Below are positions 8,878 through 17,727 of a stretch of 64,000 nt of DNA, piece after piece. Both the position numbers and the translations under genes were made by a program. The stretch is taken from NCBI RefSeq assembly GCF_001006805.1, contig NZ_LN811351.1, positions 509,340-573,339 of the forward strand, given 5' to 3'. The notes under the pieces are model-generated. The model made no database searches and was not told where the DNA came from. It was given only the letters and a program-made list of their open reading frames with translations. Each line of letters begins with the position of its first letter. Positions within the stretch are counted from its first letter, which is position 1. The stretch is from Microvirga massiliensis. Lineage in GTDB: Bacteria; Pseudomonadota; Alphaproteobacteria; Rhizobiales; Beijerinckiaceae.

Positions 8878-10071
8878 ATGACCAGTGATCTGCTGATCAG
8901 GAACGTCAGGCCGATGGGCGGTCCGGCAACGGACGTCCTCGTCAGGAGCGGGCGCATTGCAGCGATGAGCGCGGGCGGCGCCGAACCGTCGATCCCGGTC
9001 CTAGACGGCGCCGGCGAACTGCTTCTGCCGGGCCTCATCGAGGCCCATACCCATCTCGACAAGACGATGTGGGGCATGCCCTGGAAGCCGCATGCCGCAG
9101 GGCCGCGTCTCATCGACAAGATCGAGACGGAGCGTCGCCAGCGCCGCGAACTCGATATTGAGCCCGAGCGTCAGTCTGGCCGGCAGGCGCTCCAGTCGCT
9201 GCGGATGGGCTCAACGCACATCCGAACCCATATCGACGTCGATACGGAGGTGGGCCTGTCCGGGATCGAAGGCGTCATGCGCATGCGCGAACGCTACCGC
9301 GATCGCATCCATGTCGAGATCGTCGCATTTCCGCAATCGGGCCTCCTCGTGCGACCCGGCACGCTCGAATTAATGCGCGAGGCCATGCGGCTCGGCGCGG
9401 AGGTGGTCGGCGGTCTAGATCCCAATGCCATCGACCGAGATCCCAAAGGCCATCTCGACGCCATTTTCGGCTTGGCGCAGGAGTTTGGGCGGCCTGTGGA
9501 CATCCATCTGCACGAGCCGGCCGAACTCGGCGGATTCGCGATGGAGCTGATCATCGAACGGACACGGGCGCTCGGCATGCAGGGCCGCGTCGTGGTGAGC
9601 CACGCCTTTTGCCTAGGCATGAGCGATCGCGACTATGCGCGTTCGCTCATCGATCAGCTTGCCCGCGAGCGCATCGCGGTCATGACAACGGGCGCTCCGA
9701 GCCGACCCGTGCCGCCGGTGCGCGAATGCGCAGAGGCTGGGCTCGTAGTCTGCGCCGGTTCTGACGGCATTCGGGATTCCTGGAGCCCGTATGGGAATGC
9801 CGACATGCTGGAGCGGGCCATGCTCATCGGCCTGCGTAACAATTTCCGCGAGGACGAGGAGATTGCTCTGGCGCTCAACGCTTGCACACGCGGAGGTGCC
9901 ACGGTGATGGCCCTGGCGGATTATGGGCTGGAGGTGGGCTGCGCTGCGGACCTGCTTATCGTGCCCGGCGAGGTTCCGGCGGAAGCTGTCGTCAGTCGCC
10001 CAGCGAAGCGGACGGTGGTCAAGGGCGGCCGCATCGTTGTGCGTGATGGCGAAGTGACTACAGCCGCCTGA
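8878..10071 (+). CDS. Amidohydrolase, cytosine deaminase-like
   Basis: 397 aa. Metal-binding and catalytic motifs of the CodA group are present: LIEAHTHLDKTMWG near residues 55-67, the THIRTHIDVD segment, DIHLHEPAELG, VVSHAFCLG, and CAGSDGIRDSWSPYGN with the catalytic Asp. It probably hydrolyses or deaminates a cyclic amidine or amide. ATG 8878 follows an AGGAGCGAGG ribosome-binding site; an in-frame start at 8806 has none. Divergent from the GntR/ABC operon and likely co-regulated with it. The true substrate is unknown; members of this group include isopropylammelide and creatinine-type hydrolases as well as cytosine deaminase. Confidence 0.85.
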   Translation: MTSDLLIRNVRPMGGPATDVLVRSGRIAAMSAGGAEPSIPVLDGAGELLLPGLIEAHTHLDKTMWGMPWKPHAAGPRLIDKIETERRQRRELDIEPERQSGRQALQSLRMGSTHIRTHIDVDTEVGLSGIEGVMRMRERYRDRIHVEIVAFPQSGLLVRPGTLELMREAMRLGAEVVGGLDPNAIDRDPKGHLDAIFGLAQEFGRPVDIHLHEPAELGGFAMELIIERTRALGMQGRVVVSHAFCLGMSDRDYARSLIDQLARERIAVMTTGAPSRPVPPVRECAEAGLVVCAGSDGIRDSWSPYGNADMLERAMLIGLRNNFREDEEIALALNACTRGGATVMALADYGLEVGCAADLLIVPGEVPAEAVVSRPAKRTVVKGGRIVVRDGEVTTAA

Positions 10072-10262
10072 CTCCGCACCAGGACGCTCCTATGGCGACT
10101 GAGGACCGTGATCGTGATACCGTGAGCGCGGACGAGATGAGGAGCCGCCGCTCACTCGAAGATCGTACCGCCGGGAAATGCGGCCGCCCAATCGCCGCTT
10201 GAAATCCTGGCCGAAAGCCGCCATCTCGCCGCCCGGAAAGCCAAGCAGACCATTTTGAAGCC

Positions 10263-12143
10263 ATGACGACTGCCACCCCCGAGAGCCATGCCTTTGAGGC
10301 CGATGTCGCGAGATTGCTGCACCTCATGGTGCATTCCGTCTATTCGGACCGGGACGTCTTCCTGCGCGAGTTGATCTCGAATGCGGCGGATGCCTGTGAG
10401 AAGCTGCGTTACGAAGCGATCTCGGATCCGGCGCTCCTCGGAGAGGATCCCAAGCCCAGGATCACGCTCGTGGCGGATGCCGAGAACCGCTGGCTCACGG
10501 TCGAGGACAACGGCATCGGCATGAGCCGGGTCGAGATGGCCGAGGCGCTCGGAACCATTGCACGCTCAGGCACCAGGGCCTTCATGGAGCGGCTAGAGGC
10601 CGCCCAGGGAGCCGAGGGGGCACAGCTCATCGGCCAGTTCGGGATCGGCTTCTATTCGGCCTTCATGGTCGCCGACCGAATCGATGTCGTCTCGCGCCGG
10701 GCCGGCTCGGAGGAGGCCTCGCTCTGGTCGTCCGACGGCAAGGGATCCTACACGATCGCACCGGTGGAGATCGCAGAGGCGCCAGCCCGCGGAACGCGCG
10801 TGGTCCTGCATCTCATGGAGAATGCGGCCTCCTATGCCGAGCGCTTCACGCTCGAGCGCATCGTCAGGGCGCAATCGGGCCATGTCCCGGTGCCGATCTC
10901 GATTGTCGAGAAACCCGGCGCTGTGCCGCAAGAGATCGCGGATGGTGCGGCGCTCTGGGCAAGGCCCAAGGCCGAGATCTCGGCCGAGGAGTACACGGAT
11001 TTCTACCGGAGTGTCGTGGGCCAGTTCGACGAGCCGGCGCTGACTGTCCATTTCCGCGCCGAGGGCCGGCATGAATACACGACGCTGGCCTTCGTGCCGG
11101 GGTCCACGCCGTTCGACCTGTTCGATCCCGATCGCCACGGTCGGATGAAGCTCTACGTAAAGCGGGTCTTCATCACCGACGAGGCGGAGCTTCTGCCGCG
11201 TTATCTGCGCTTCGTGCGCGGGCTCGTGGATTCCGCCGACCTGCCCCTCAACGTCTCCCGCGAGATGATCCAGGATAGTCCGCTCCTGGCCGCTATCAAG
11301 AAGGGGGTGACCAACCGCGTGCTGAGCGAGCTTGAGAAGCTCGCGCGCGACAACGCGGAGGGTTACGCAAAGATCTGGGACAACTTCGGCCCAGTCATCA
11401 AAGAAGGACTGTACGAGGATTTCGAGCGGCGTCAGCAATTGCTGGGACTCGCCCGGTTCAGGACAACGGCGTCCGCAGGCGGGTGGCGCTCGATCCAGGA
11501 TTATCTCGGCGCGCTGAAGCCGAACCAGACTGCGATCTACTATGTGACCGGTCCCGATCTCGCCCGTCTAGAGGCCTCGCCTCAGCTCGAAGGCTTCCGG
11601 GCGCGCGGGGTCGAGGTCCTGCTCCTGCCGGATCCCGTCGACAGCTTCTGGGTGACCGCGGGGCTCGATTACGAGGGCAAGCCCTTCAAGTCGGTGACCC
11701 AAGGCGCCGCAGACCTCGCCTTGATCCCGCTGATCGAGCCAACGAGCGCAGGCGAAACGACAACACCAGAGGCCGTGACGCGCCTCATCGCATCCATAAA
11801 GGCCACTCTCGACGAGCAGGTGTCGGATGTCCGCGCCTCCGAGCGGTTGACCGAGAGTGCCGTCTGTCTCGTCGCCCCCGAGAGTGGCATGGACCGCCAG
11901 CTCGAGCGGCTTCTGGCAAGAGCCGGGCAGCTGGGCTCGGCCGCGAAGCCGGTCCTCGAGATCAACGCGCACCACGAGCTCATTACTGCCCTGGCGACGC
12001 TCGAGGACGACGAGCAGCCGCTTCGGGACGATGCCGCCCACCTGCTTCTGGACGAAGCCCGGGTTCTCGATGGCGAGCTTCCAGTCGATGCCAAGGCGTT
12101 CTCACAGCGGCTCACACGCGTGATGCGGCGGTGCATGCCCTGA
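10263..12143 (+). CDS. htpG: Molecular chaperone HtpG (Hsp90)
   Basis: 626 aa, the usual bacterial length. The N-terminal GHKL ATPase domain shows FLRELISNAADACEKLRYEAI (the ATP/Mg-binding Asn), TVEDNGIGM and IGQFGIGFYSAF. The middle domain (LPLNVSREMIQDSPLL) and the C-terminal dimerisation domain follow. It is a cytoplasmic ATP-dependent chaperone. It stands alone, about 190 bp downstream of the amidohydrolase, with no operon partner. No convincing heat-shock promoter was found upstream, although one seems likely. Confidence 0.97.
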   Translation: MTTATPESHAFEADVARLLHLMVHSVYSDRDVFLRELISNAADACEKLRYEAISDPALLGEDPKPRITLVADAENRWLTVEDNGIGMSRVEMAEALGTIARSGTRAFMERLEAAQGAEGAQLIGQFGIGFYSAFMVADRIDVVSRRAGSEEASLWSSDGKGSYTIAPVEIAEAPARGTRVVLHLMENAASYAERFTLERIVRAQSGHVPVPISIVEKPGAVPQEIADGAALWARPKAEISAEEYTDFYRSVVGQFDEPALTVHFRAEGRHEYTTLAFVPGSTPFDLFDPDRHGRMKLYVKRVFITDEAELLPRYLRFVRGLVDSADLPLNVSREMIQDSPLLAAIKKGVTNRVLSELEKLARDNAEGYAKIWDNFGPVIKEGLYEDFERRQQLLGLARFRTTASAGGWRSIQDYLGALKPNQTAIYYVTGPDLARLEASPQLEGFRARGVEVLLLPDPVDSFWVTAGLDYEGKPFKSVTQGAADLALIPLIEPTSAGETTTPEAVTRLIASIKATLDEQVSDVRASERLTESAVCLVAPESGMDRQLERLLARAGQLGSAAKPVLEINAHHELITALATLEDDEQPLRDDAAHLLLDEARVLDGELPVDAKAFSQRLTRVMRRCMP

Positions 12144-12147
12144 TGCG

Positions 12148-12483
12148 TCATGCTCGCGCTCCGCGACCGGCGGAATCCTCGCGCATGGCCCCGTGCCTTG
12201 GGGCGACCTGCGCCTCTAACAGGAAGGCCTGAGCTCCCAAGAGTTGAAAGGCAGACGGTCGAAGACGCGGGTTCCGGGGGCACTTCTGGTGACCGGTATC
12301 CGACAGGGTGCCACCAGCCAATGAACCGGTCGTGTCCGGTTCACGGACGAATTTGCGTGACCACTCCATGTGCTGAGCGATCGTGCTCGCCTCTGGTTGG
12401 CTCGGGCTGCTGTCAGCCAAGGCCGGAAACGAGAACGCGAGCGCGACAACGAATGCAAGCACCTGAACCACATCGACCTCCAT
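12148..12483 (-). CDS. Small putative exported protein, unknown
   Basis: 111 aa from ATG 12483. The only recognisable feature is an N-terminal secretion signal, VVQVLAFVVALAFSFPALA, followed by DSSPSQPEAS, a polar serine/proline-rich stretch. The rest is low complexity with no family I recognise. The stop lies 4 bp from the htpG stop (convergent). The C-terminal half could be read-through of noncoding sequence, since the frame is open across a GC-rich region. Treat as a possible gene. Confidence 0.35.
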   Translation of the reverse strand: MEVDVVQVLAFVVALAFSFPALADSSPSQPEASTIAQHMEWSRKFVREPDTTGSLAGGTLSDTGHQKCPRNPRLRPSAFQLLGAQAFLLEAQVAPRHGAMREDSAGRGARA

Positions 12484-12659
12484 GAGTGAGGTCCTCACAT
12501 CACATCCCGCCACGATCTTACCCCTGGCGAGATGAACGCAAGGCAACGGCAAGGCCGAAGTCCTCGCCGGAGTGGAATGTAAAGAGAGGGCAGGGTGGTT
12601 CAGGCACGACATTCGCCTGTGACATGCGTATCGTGTGGGCGACGACGTGCGGGGCATCC

Positions 12660-13331
12660 ATGGTGCGGGAACTCACCCACCTGTCCTTCGAGGACTGGGT
12701 CTATTTCGTCTTCGACCACCCGGCAGAGGGCCCGGAGTGGCACTCGGACCCTGAGGCGCCATACTGGAACGGTCCGGCCGCCCTCACGGCGGAATACGTG
12801 ATCCGGCTGTTCGAGGATCCTTGCCCGGCGCTGATTGGCTTCACGGATGAAGAGCTCAACAAGGGCCTCTGGTACATGATCAGTCCTGGCCTCGGCGAGC
12901 ACATGCTCTGCCTCGACGAGCCGGCCCTTCCCATCGCAATGCGCGTCCGGTGCGTTCGCGCGTGCGAGAGCCTGTTCCGCAAGCTCTTTCTTCCGCGCTG
13001 CTCGCCTCACCTGTCCCATTGTGATTGGCATGGTGCCGCCCCGCTGAACTCCATCTGCTACATGTGGTGGGATATCATACCCGTGTTCGGTGGGCCCGAG
13101 CCGGAGGATCGCCGGTTGTTGCACGCGGCAGCGCTCGAGACGATGGCAGTGATCCTCCGGCTCGACTCGATCGCCTGCCAGGAAAGCGCCCTGCATGGCC
13201 TCGGCCATTGGCACTCCGCCTTCCCGGAACAGGCCGAGAGCATGATCGACGCTTTCATCTCGACCCATGCGGATGCACCAGCAGCGTTGTTGACCTACGC
13301 GCGCAGTGCGCGTTGCGGCTGTGTCCTGTAG
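12660..13331 (+). CDS. Hypothetical protein, unknown family
   Basis: 223 aa starting MVRELTHLSFEDWVYFVFDHP. Acidic, Trp- and Cys-rich, with conserved-looking segments AEYVIRLFEDPCPAL, DEELNKGLWYMISPG, CYMWWDIIPVFGG and ALHGLGHWHSAFP, and no membrane segments. Composition and the absence of low-complexity runs argue that it is a real soluble protein; it reads like a helical-repeat protein. The frame is open further upstream to 12486, but Met12660 is where protein-like sequence begins. No function is proposed. Confidence 0.6.
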   Translation: MVRELTHLSFEDWVYFVFDHPAEGPEWHSDPEAPYWNGPAALTAEYVIRLFEDPCPALIGFTDEELNKGLWYMISPGLGEHMLCLDEPALPIAMRVRCVRACESLFRKLFLPRCSPHLSHCDWHGAAPLNSICYMWWDIIPVFGGPEPEDRRLLHAAALETMAVILRLDSIACQESALHGLGHWHSAFPEQAESMIDAFISTHADAPAALLTYARSARCGCVL

Positions 13332-13513
13332 GGCAGCAGGAAGACGCGGAGTGGCTGCAGACCGGCCGGTGTAGCGCCGACGGCAAGATCGCGTCCGCAC
13401 TTGTCGGCATTCGCTCGTCGACGCCGGAACCAATCCGCCGCCCCGCCGTTGGCGGGCATTCCGCTGCGGGGAGATGACGCCCTGCAGCGTGAGTAACCCA
13501 TGGCATTTCGGCG

Positions 13514-14518
13514 ATGCGTGATCTGTATGGAGCATCCGTTGTCGTAACCGGCGCATCGAGCGGCATTGGCCGTGCAACGGCCCTGGCCTTTGCCCGGTGC
13601 GGCGCGCGCGTGTCCTTGGCGGCTCGCCGCGGCGATGTGCTCGAGGATGTGGCAAACGAGTGCAGACGAGTGGGAGGCGAGGCGATCGCCGTCCCGACGG
13701 ATGTCACCGACCCAGCAGCCGTGGCCGCACTGGCTCACGCGTCCGAGAGAGCTTTCGGGGGAATCGACGTCTGGGTCAACAACGCCGGAACCGGCGTCTT
13801 CGGGCCTTACACGGATGCACCGCTCGAGCTGCACCGTCGCACCATCGAAGTGAACCTGCTCGGCGCGATGTACGGCGCCTATGCCGTCCTGCCGCTCTTC
13901 CTGCACCAGGGTCGCGGCGTTCTGATCAACACCATTTCCCTTGCCGCTTGGGCTCCGAACCCGTTCGCGGCTGCCTACACGGCGAGCAAGTTCGGATTGC
14001 GCGGCTTCGCGGCCAGTCTGCGCCAGGAACTCGGCAGCCATCCCGACATCCATGTCTGCGGTGTCTTCCCGGCAATTATCGATACGCCGGGATTCGTGCA
14101 CGGCGCCAATATGTCGGGTCGGCAGATCGACATCGGGCCTTTGATCTACGCGCCGGAGGATGTTGCCGAAACGATCGTAAGCCTCGCCCGCTGGCCTCGT
14201 GACGAGGTTGCTGTCGGCTGGCCGGCGCGGGCGGCTCAGATCGCCTATACGATTGCACGGCGCCCGACCGAGCAACTGGCGGGAGCCTTCATCCGTCGTG
14301 CGCTCCGGCAGGCCCAACCCGCGCCACGGTCGGAGGGGGCTCTGATGTGGCCGGTGCCCCAGGGCACGAGCATCAGCGGAGGGTGGAGACAGCGGAAGGG
14401 CGTGCCGGCGGGGCGCCGCGCTACCCGGATTGGCCTCGCCGTGGCAGGGGCCGCCGCACTCATTCTGGGGACCACGGCAGCCGCTTATGGGCGATCCAAC
14501 CATCGTCAGCGCCGCTGA
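13514..14518 (+). CDS. Short-chain dehydrogenase/reductase
   Basis: 334 aa. Rossmann glycine motif TGASSGIGRA near residues 12-21, NAG motif VNNAGTG, and the catalytic YTASK (Tyr/Lys) with an upstream Ser in NTISLAAW. It is an NAD(P)H-dependent oxidoreductase of the classical SDR group. The C-terminus is about 80 residues longer than a minimal SDR and ends with a hydrophobic segment (IGLAVAGAAALILGTTAAAYG), so it may be membrane anchored; this long type often sits beside lipid or sterol-related genes. The next gene starts inside it at 14487 (32 bp overlap), so the two are probably co-translated. Confidence 0.88.
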   Translation: MRDLYGASVVVTGASSGIGRATALAFARCGARVSLAARRGDVLEDVANECRRVGGEAIAVPTDVTDPAAVAALAHASERAFGGIDVWVNNAGTGVFGPYTDAPLELHRRTIEVNLLGAMYGAYAVLPLFLHQGRGVLINTISLAAWAPNPFAAAYTASKFGLRGFAASLRQELGSHPDIHVCGVFPAIIDTPGFVHGANMSGRQIDIGPLIYAPEDVAETIVSLARWPRDEVAVGWPARAAQIAYTIARRPTEQLAGAFIRRALRQAQPAPRSEGALMWPVPQGTSISGGWRQRKGVPAGRRATRIGLAVAGAAALILGTTAAAYGRSNHRQRR

Positions 14519-15437
14519 CCTCGAGCGAGGTCTCGAAGCCGTCCGTGCTTCGGCTGCAGGCTCTGCCGAAGGCGTGTTCGGCCCGAACTCGGTCGTCTGG
14601 CAGATCGACCGGGAGGCGCTCGTCTTCCTGGGCGCCGGCCGCGCGCTCCTGATGCAGCTCGCGCACCCCTGGGTTGCGACTGCCATCGCGGAGCACTCCA
14701 ACGCTCTCGCGGATCCGATCGGACGATTCCACCGCACCTTTCAGATCGTCTTCACGCTGGTCTTCGGCTCGCTCGATCAGTCCTTGGCAATGGCGCGGCG
14801 TCTGCACCGGCGTCACGGGGCCATCACGGGGACGATGCCGGAGACGATGGGGCCATTTCCAAAGGGCTCCCGATACGTCGCAAATGAAACCTCCGCCCTG
14901 ATGTGGGTCCATGCCACCCTGGTGGATACCGCCTTGGCCGCTTACGAACTCGTGCTGCCGCGGCTCGGGACTGAGGCGCGAGAGCGCTACTATGGCGAGG
15001 CTCGCATTCTCGGGGTGCTGTTCGGCATTCCACTCGAGGCGCAGCCATCCGACTGGGTCGCGTTCAACCGCTATGTCGACGCCATGGTCAATTCCGATAC
15101 GCTGACGGTCGGGAGCGCGGCGCGGGACATCGGACGGAGCGTCCTGAGAGGCGCAGAACGGCTTCCGGTGCCAGGCTGGTACCGTGACGTCACGGCGTCC
15201 TTGGTTCCAGAGCCCCTGCGCGAGGGCTTCGCGCTGCCCTTCGGCCCTCGCGAGCAGCGGCGCGCAGCCCGCACGCTGGAATTCGCCCGACGCACCTATC
15301 CTTTGCTGCCGGACCGCATCCGGCATGTGGCGCCCTATCAGGAGGCCGTTGCACGACTGACCGGGCGCGCCGGGCCCGATCTCGTGACACGAACGCTCAA
15401 CAGGCTCTGGATTGGCCGCACATCGATGGGCGGGTGA
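14487..15437 (+). CDS. DUF2236 / MpaB-type oxygenase-like protein
   Basis: 316 aa. Matches the DUF2236 (rubber oxygenase Lcp / MpaB catalytic) pattern: an N-terminal VVWQIDREALVFLGAGRALLMQLAHPWVA segment with the proximal-His candidate, then RTFQIVFTLVFGSLDQ, WVHATLVDTALAAYE and RYYGEARILGVLFGIP. Related proteins bind b-type haem and cleave or oxygenate hydrophobic substrates, but most bacterial members are uncharacterised. The start at 14487 lies within the SDR gene, suggesting coupling with that reductase. Confidence 0.75.
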   Translation: MGDPTIVSAADLERGLEAVRASAAGSAEGVFGPNSVVWQIDREALVFLGAGRALLMQLAHPWVATAIAEHSNALADPIGRFHRTFQIVFTLVFGSLDQSLAMARRLHRRHGAITGTMPETMGPFPKGSRYVANETSALMWVHATLVDTALAAYELVLPRLGTEARERYYGEARILGVLFGIPLEAQPSDWVAFNRYVDAMVNSDTLTVGSAARDIGRSVLRGAERLPVPGWYRDVTASLVPEPLREGFALPFGPREQRRAARTLEFARRTYPLLPDRIRHVAPYQEAVARLTGRAGPDLVTRTLNRLWIGRTSMGG

Positions 15438-15585
15438 CTGCCAAGCGAGCTCGGGCCGAAGACCAAGCCAGTTTCATGGGTGCGCATACTGGACGGATCC
15501 CTGCCGCGGCCGATGCAGAGGCCAGCCACGATCGTCCGGTATTTTCTGCGTGAACATGGCTGCTCGGACAGCTTATATAGCCGGG

Positions 15586-16272
15586 ATGTCCAAGCTCTCA
15601 GCCCGCCCCGCCAAAACCGATCCCGCGACCGCATCTCCAGACTCGGCTGCCTCTGCCGACCTGAGGACGGGGTCGAGCGCTCCTGCAGAAGATCTCCGCT
15701 CGCTGGAGAAGGCGCTTGGTTTACAGATCCGGCTGTTGCGGCGTGAGCGCGACCTCTCGGTGGCGGATTTAGCCGGGGCTGCCGGGATTTCCATCGGCAT
15801 GATCTCCAAAATCGAGAACGGCCAGATCTCCGCTTCATTGTCGTCCATCCAAGCCATTGCCAACGCGCTCAATGTCCCCTTCAGTTCGTTATTCACGGCC
15901 GTCGAGGAGAAGCGCGACTGCTCCTATGTCCGAGTTGGTCAGGGCGTGATCATCGAACGACGCGGAACGAAGGTCGGGCACGTTTATGAACTGCTCGGAC
16001 ATGCGTTGGGCGGCGATATCGTCGTCGAGCCCTACCTAATCACGTTGAAAGGCGACGCCGACCCGTACACCAACTTCCGGCACTCGGGGACGGAGTTCAT
16101 CTATATGCTCACTGGCGAGGTGATCTACCGGCACGCCGATTGCAGCTATCATCTCAAGCCTGGTGATTCTCTTCTTTTCGACTCGGGCGCGGTGCACGGC
16201 CCGGAGGAACTGCTCGTCAAGCCCATGACCTATCTATCTATCATTATCTATCCACGCCATTCCGCCCGATGA
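15586..16272 (+). CDS. XRE-family regulator with C-terminal cupin
   Basis: 228 aa. A disordered N-terminus is followed by an XRE helix-turn-helix at about residues 45-105 (IRLLRRERDLSVADLAGAAGISIGMISKIENGQ) and a cupin_2 sensor domain at about 150-225 (FRHSGTEFIYMLTGEVIYR, YHLKPGDSLLFDSGAVHGPE). This PuuR/SutR-like architecture commonly controls amine or glutamine-synthetase-like genes. Here it lies 159 bp upstream of and co-directional with the type III glutamine synthetase gene, so a role in amine or nitrogen response is likely. The start is uncertain: ATG 15556 is in frame, and neither start has a strong ribosome-binding site. Confidence 0.88.
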   Translation: MSKLSARPAKTDPATASPDSAASADLRTGSSAPAEDLRSLEKALGLQIRLLRRERDLSVADLAGAAGISIGMISKIENGQISASLSSIQAIANALNVPFSSLFTAVEEKRDCSYVRVGQGVIIERRGTKVGHVYELLGHALGGDIVVEPYLITLKGDADPYTNFRHSGTEFIYMLTGEVIYRHADCSYHLKPGDSLLFDSGAVHGPEELLVKPMTYLSIIIYPRHSAR

Positions 16273-16431
16273 CTTACGGATATTGCTTTCTGCGCTGCTG
16301 GCAGGCATTTCGCATGTCTCCGGCCCGGTTGATCGCCGAGACCGAATGCATCACGGTCGAGTAGATCAGATCGGATAAGGGCACCTTGGTGTTTCGGCAG
16401 TTTTCCAACGACACGAAAGAATTGTGCTGCA

Positions 16432-17727
16432 ATGACGCTGGATCTCGAGAGTGCTGCCCGAGAACGGGGCATCAAGTATTTTCTGATTTCGTTTACTGAT
16501 CTGTTCGGCGCGCAACGTGCAAAGCTCGTGCCGGCCGCGGCGATCGGATCAGCAGCCAGGAACGGCGTCAACTTCGCGGGCTTTGCGACGTGGCTCGACA
16601 TGTCGCCGGCGGATTCCGACCTGTTCGCGCTGCCGGATCCCGATACCCTCATCCAGTTGCCGTGGAAACAGGAGGTCGGGTGGCTCGCCGCCGACCTGTT
16701 CAGGAACGGTCAGCCGGTCGAGCAGGCGCCGCGCAACCTGCTGAAGCGCTTGGTTGCTGATGCAGGTCGGAGCGGGCTACAATTGAAGTCCGGGGTCGAA
16801 TGCGAATTTTTTCTGCTCACCCCTGATGGGCTTTCGCCAGCTGACTCTGCGGATCTTCAAAAGAAGCCCTGTTATGATCAATCCGCCCTGATGCGCAGCT
16901 ATGACGTCATCACCGAGATTTGCGATTCGATGCTCGCTCTAGGGTGGAAGCCCTATCAGAGCGACCATGAGGACGGTAATGGCCAATTCGAGATCAACTG
17001 GGATTATGACGACGCACTGGTCACCGCGGATCGGCATGCCTTCTTCAAATACATGACGCGTACGGTCGCGGAAAAGCATGGGATGCGCGCCACCTTCATG
17101 CCGAAGCCGTTCGCCGAACTAACCGGCTCCGGGTGCCATGTCCATGTTTCGGCCTGGCAGGGGGACCGGAACCTTTTTGCCGATAGCCAGGACGAACTCG
17201 GCTTGTCGAAACTCGCTTATTACTTCATCGGAGGGATCATCCACTCGGCCGATGCTCTGGCGGCGCTCTTTACCCCAACCGTTAATTCCTACAAACGTAT
17301 CAATGCAATTCACACGGCCTCGGGTGCAACATGGTCTCCCGGCTCCATCACCTATACGGGCGACAACCGGACCCATATGATTCGTATCCCTCGGGGCGGC
17401 CGTTTCGAAATCCGCTCACCTGACGGCGCTGCGAATCCCTATCTCCTGCAGGCGGGAATCCTGGCGGCAGGACTCGACGGAATGCGCAACCAGCGCGATC
17501 CGGGCCAGCGCCTGGATATCAACATGTATACCGAGCGCCACACGATCGACGTGAAGCGCCTGCCGCTCAACCTGCTCGATGCCTTGCGGGCCCTCGAGCG
17601 CTGCCAAGTGCTCAACGAAGCGCTCGGGGGATTCGTGCCGGCCTATCTCAAGCTGAAAACCGAAGAGTGGAACGCCTATATGCGGCATCTGACGCAATGG
17701 GAGCGAGACACGACGCTGGATTGCTAG
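16432..17727 (+). CDS. glnT: Type III glutamine synthetase / gamma-glutamylmethylamide synthetase homologue
   Basis: 431 aa. GS catalytic motifs are present: VECEFFLLTPDG, QFEINWDYDDAL, TFMPKPFAELTGSGCHVHVS, the ATP-site region NSYKRINAIH and RIPRGGRFEIRSPDGAANPY. The enzyme should ligate glutamate with ammonia or methylamine using ATP. Length and motifs fit the GlnT/GmaS group, in which methylotroph members make gamma-glutamylmethylamide. No N-methylglutamate synthase (mgs) or dehydrogenase (mgd) genes are visible, while a complete mau cluster converges on it. It may therefore assimilate ammonium released by methylamine dehydrogenase, or act on methylamine itself. Its stop overlaps the mauN stop within CTAG. 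Confidence 0.88.
   Translation: MTLDLESAARERGIKYFLISFTDLFGAQRAKLVPAAAIGSAARNGVNFAGFATWLDMSPADSDLFALPDPDTLIQLPWKQEVGWLAADLFRNGQPVEQAPRNLLKRLVADAGRSGLQLKSGVECEFFLLTPDGLSPADSADLQKKPCYDQSALMRSYDVITEICDSMLALGWKPYQSDHEDGNGQFEINWDYDDALVTADRHAFFKYMTRTVAEKHGMRATFMPKPFAELTGSGCHVHVSAWQGDRNLFADSQDELGLSKLAYYFIGGIIHSADALAALFTPTVNSYKRINAIHTASGATWSPGSITYTGDNRTHMIRIPRGGRFEIRSPDGAANPYLLQAGILAAGLDGMRNQRDPGQRLDINMYTERHTIDVKRLPLNLLDALRALERCQVLNEALGGFVPAYLKLKTEEWNAYMRHLTQWERDTTLDC

Noticed and set aside
10198..10225. Possible heat-shock promoter CTTG-N17 before htpG
   Set aside because: The -35-like CTTG is present but no acceptable CYTATNT follows at 17-18 nt.
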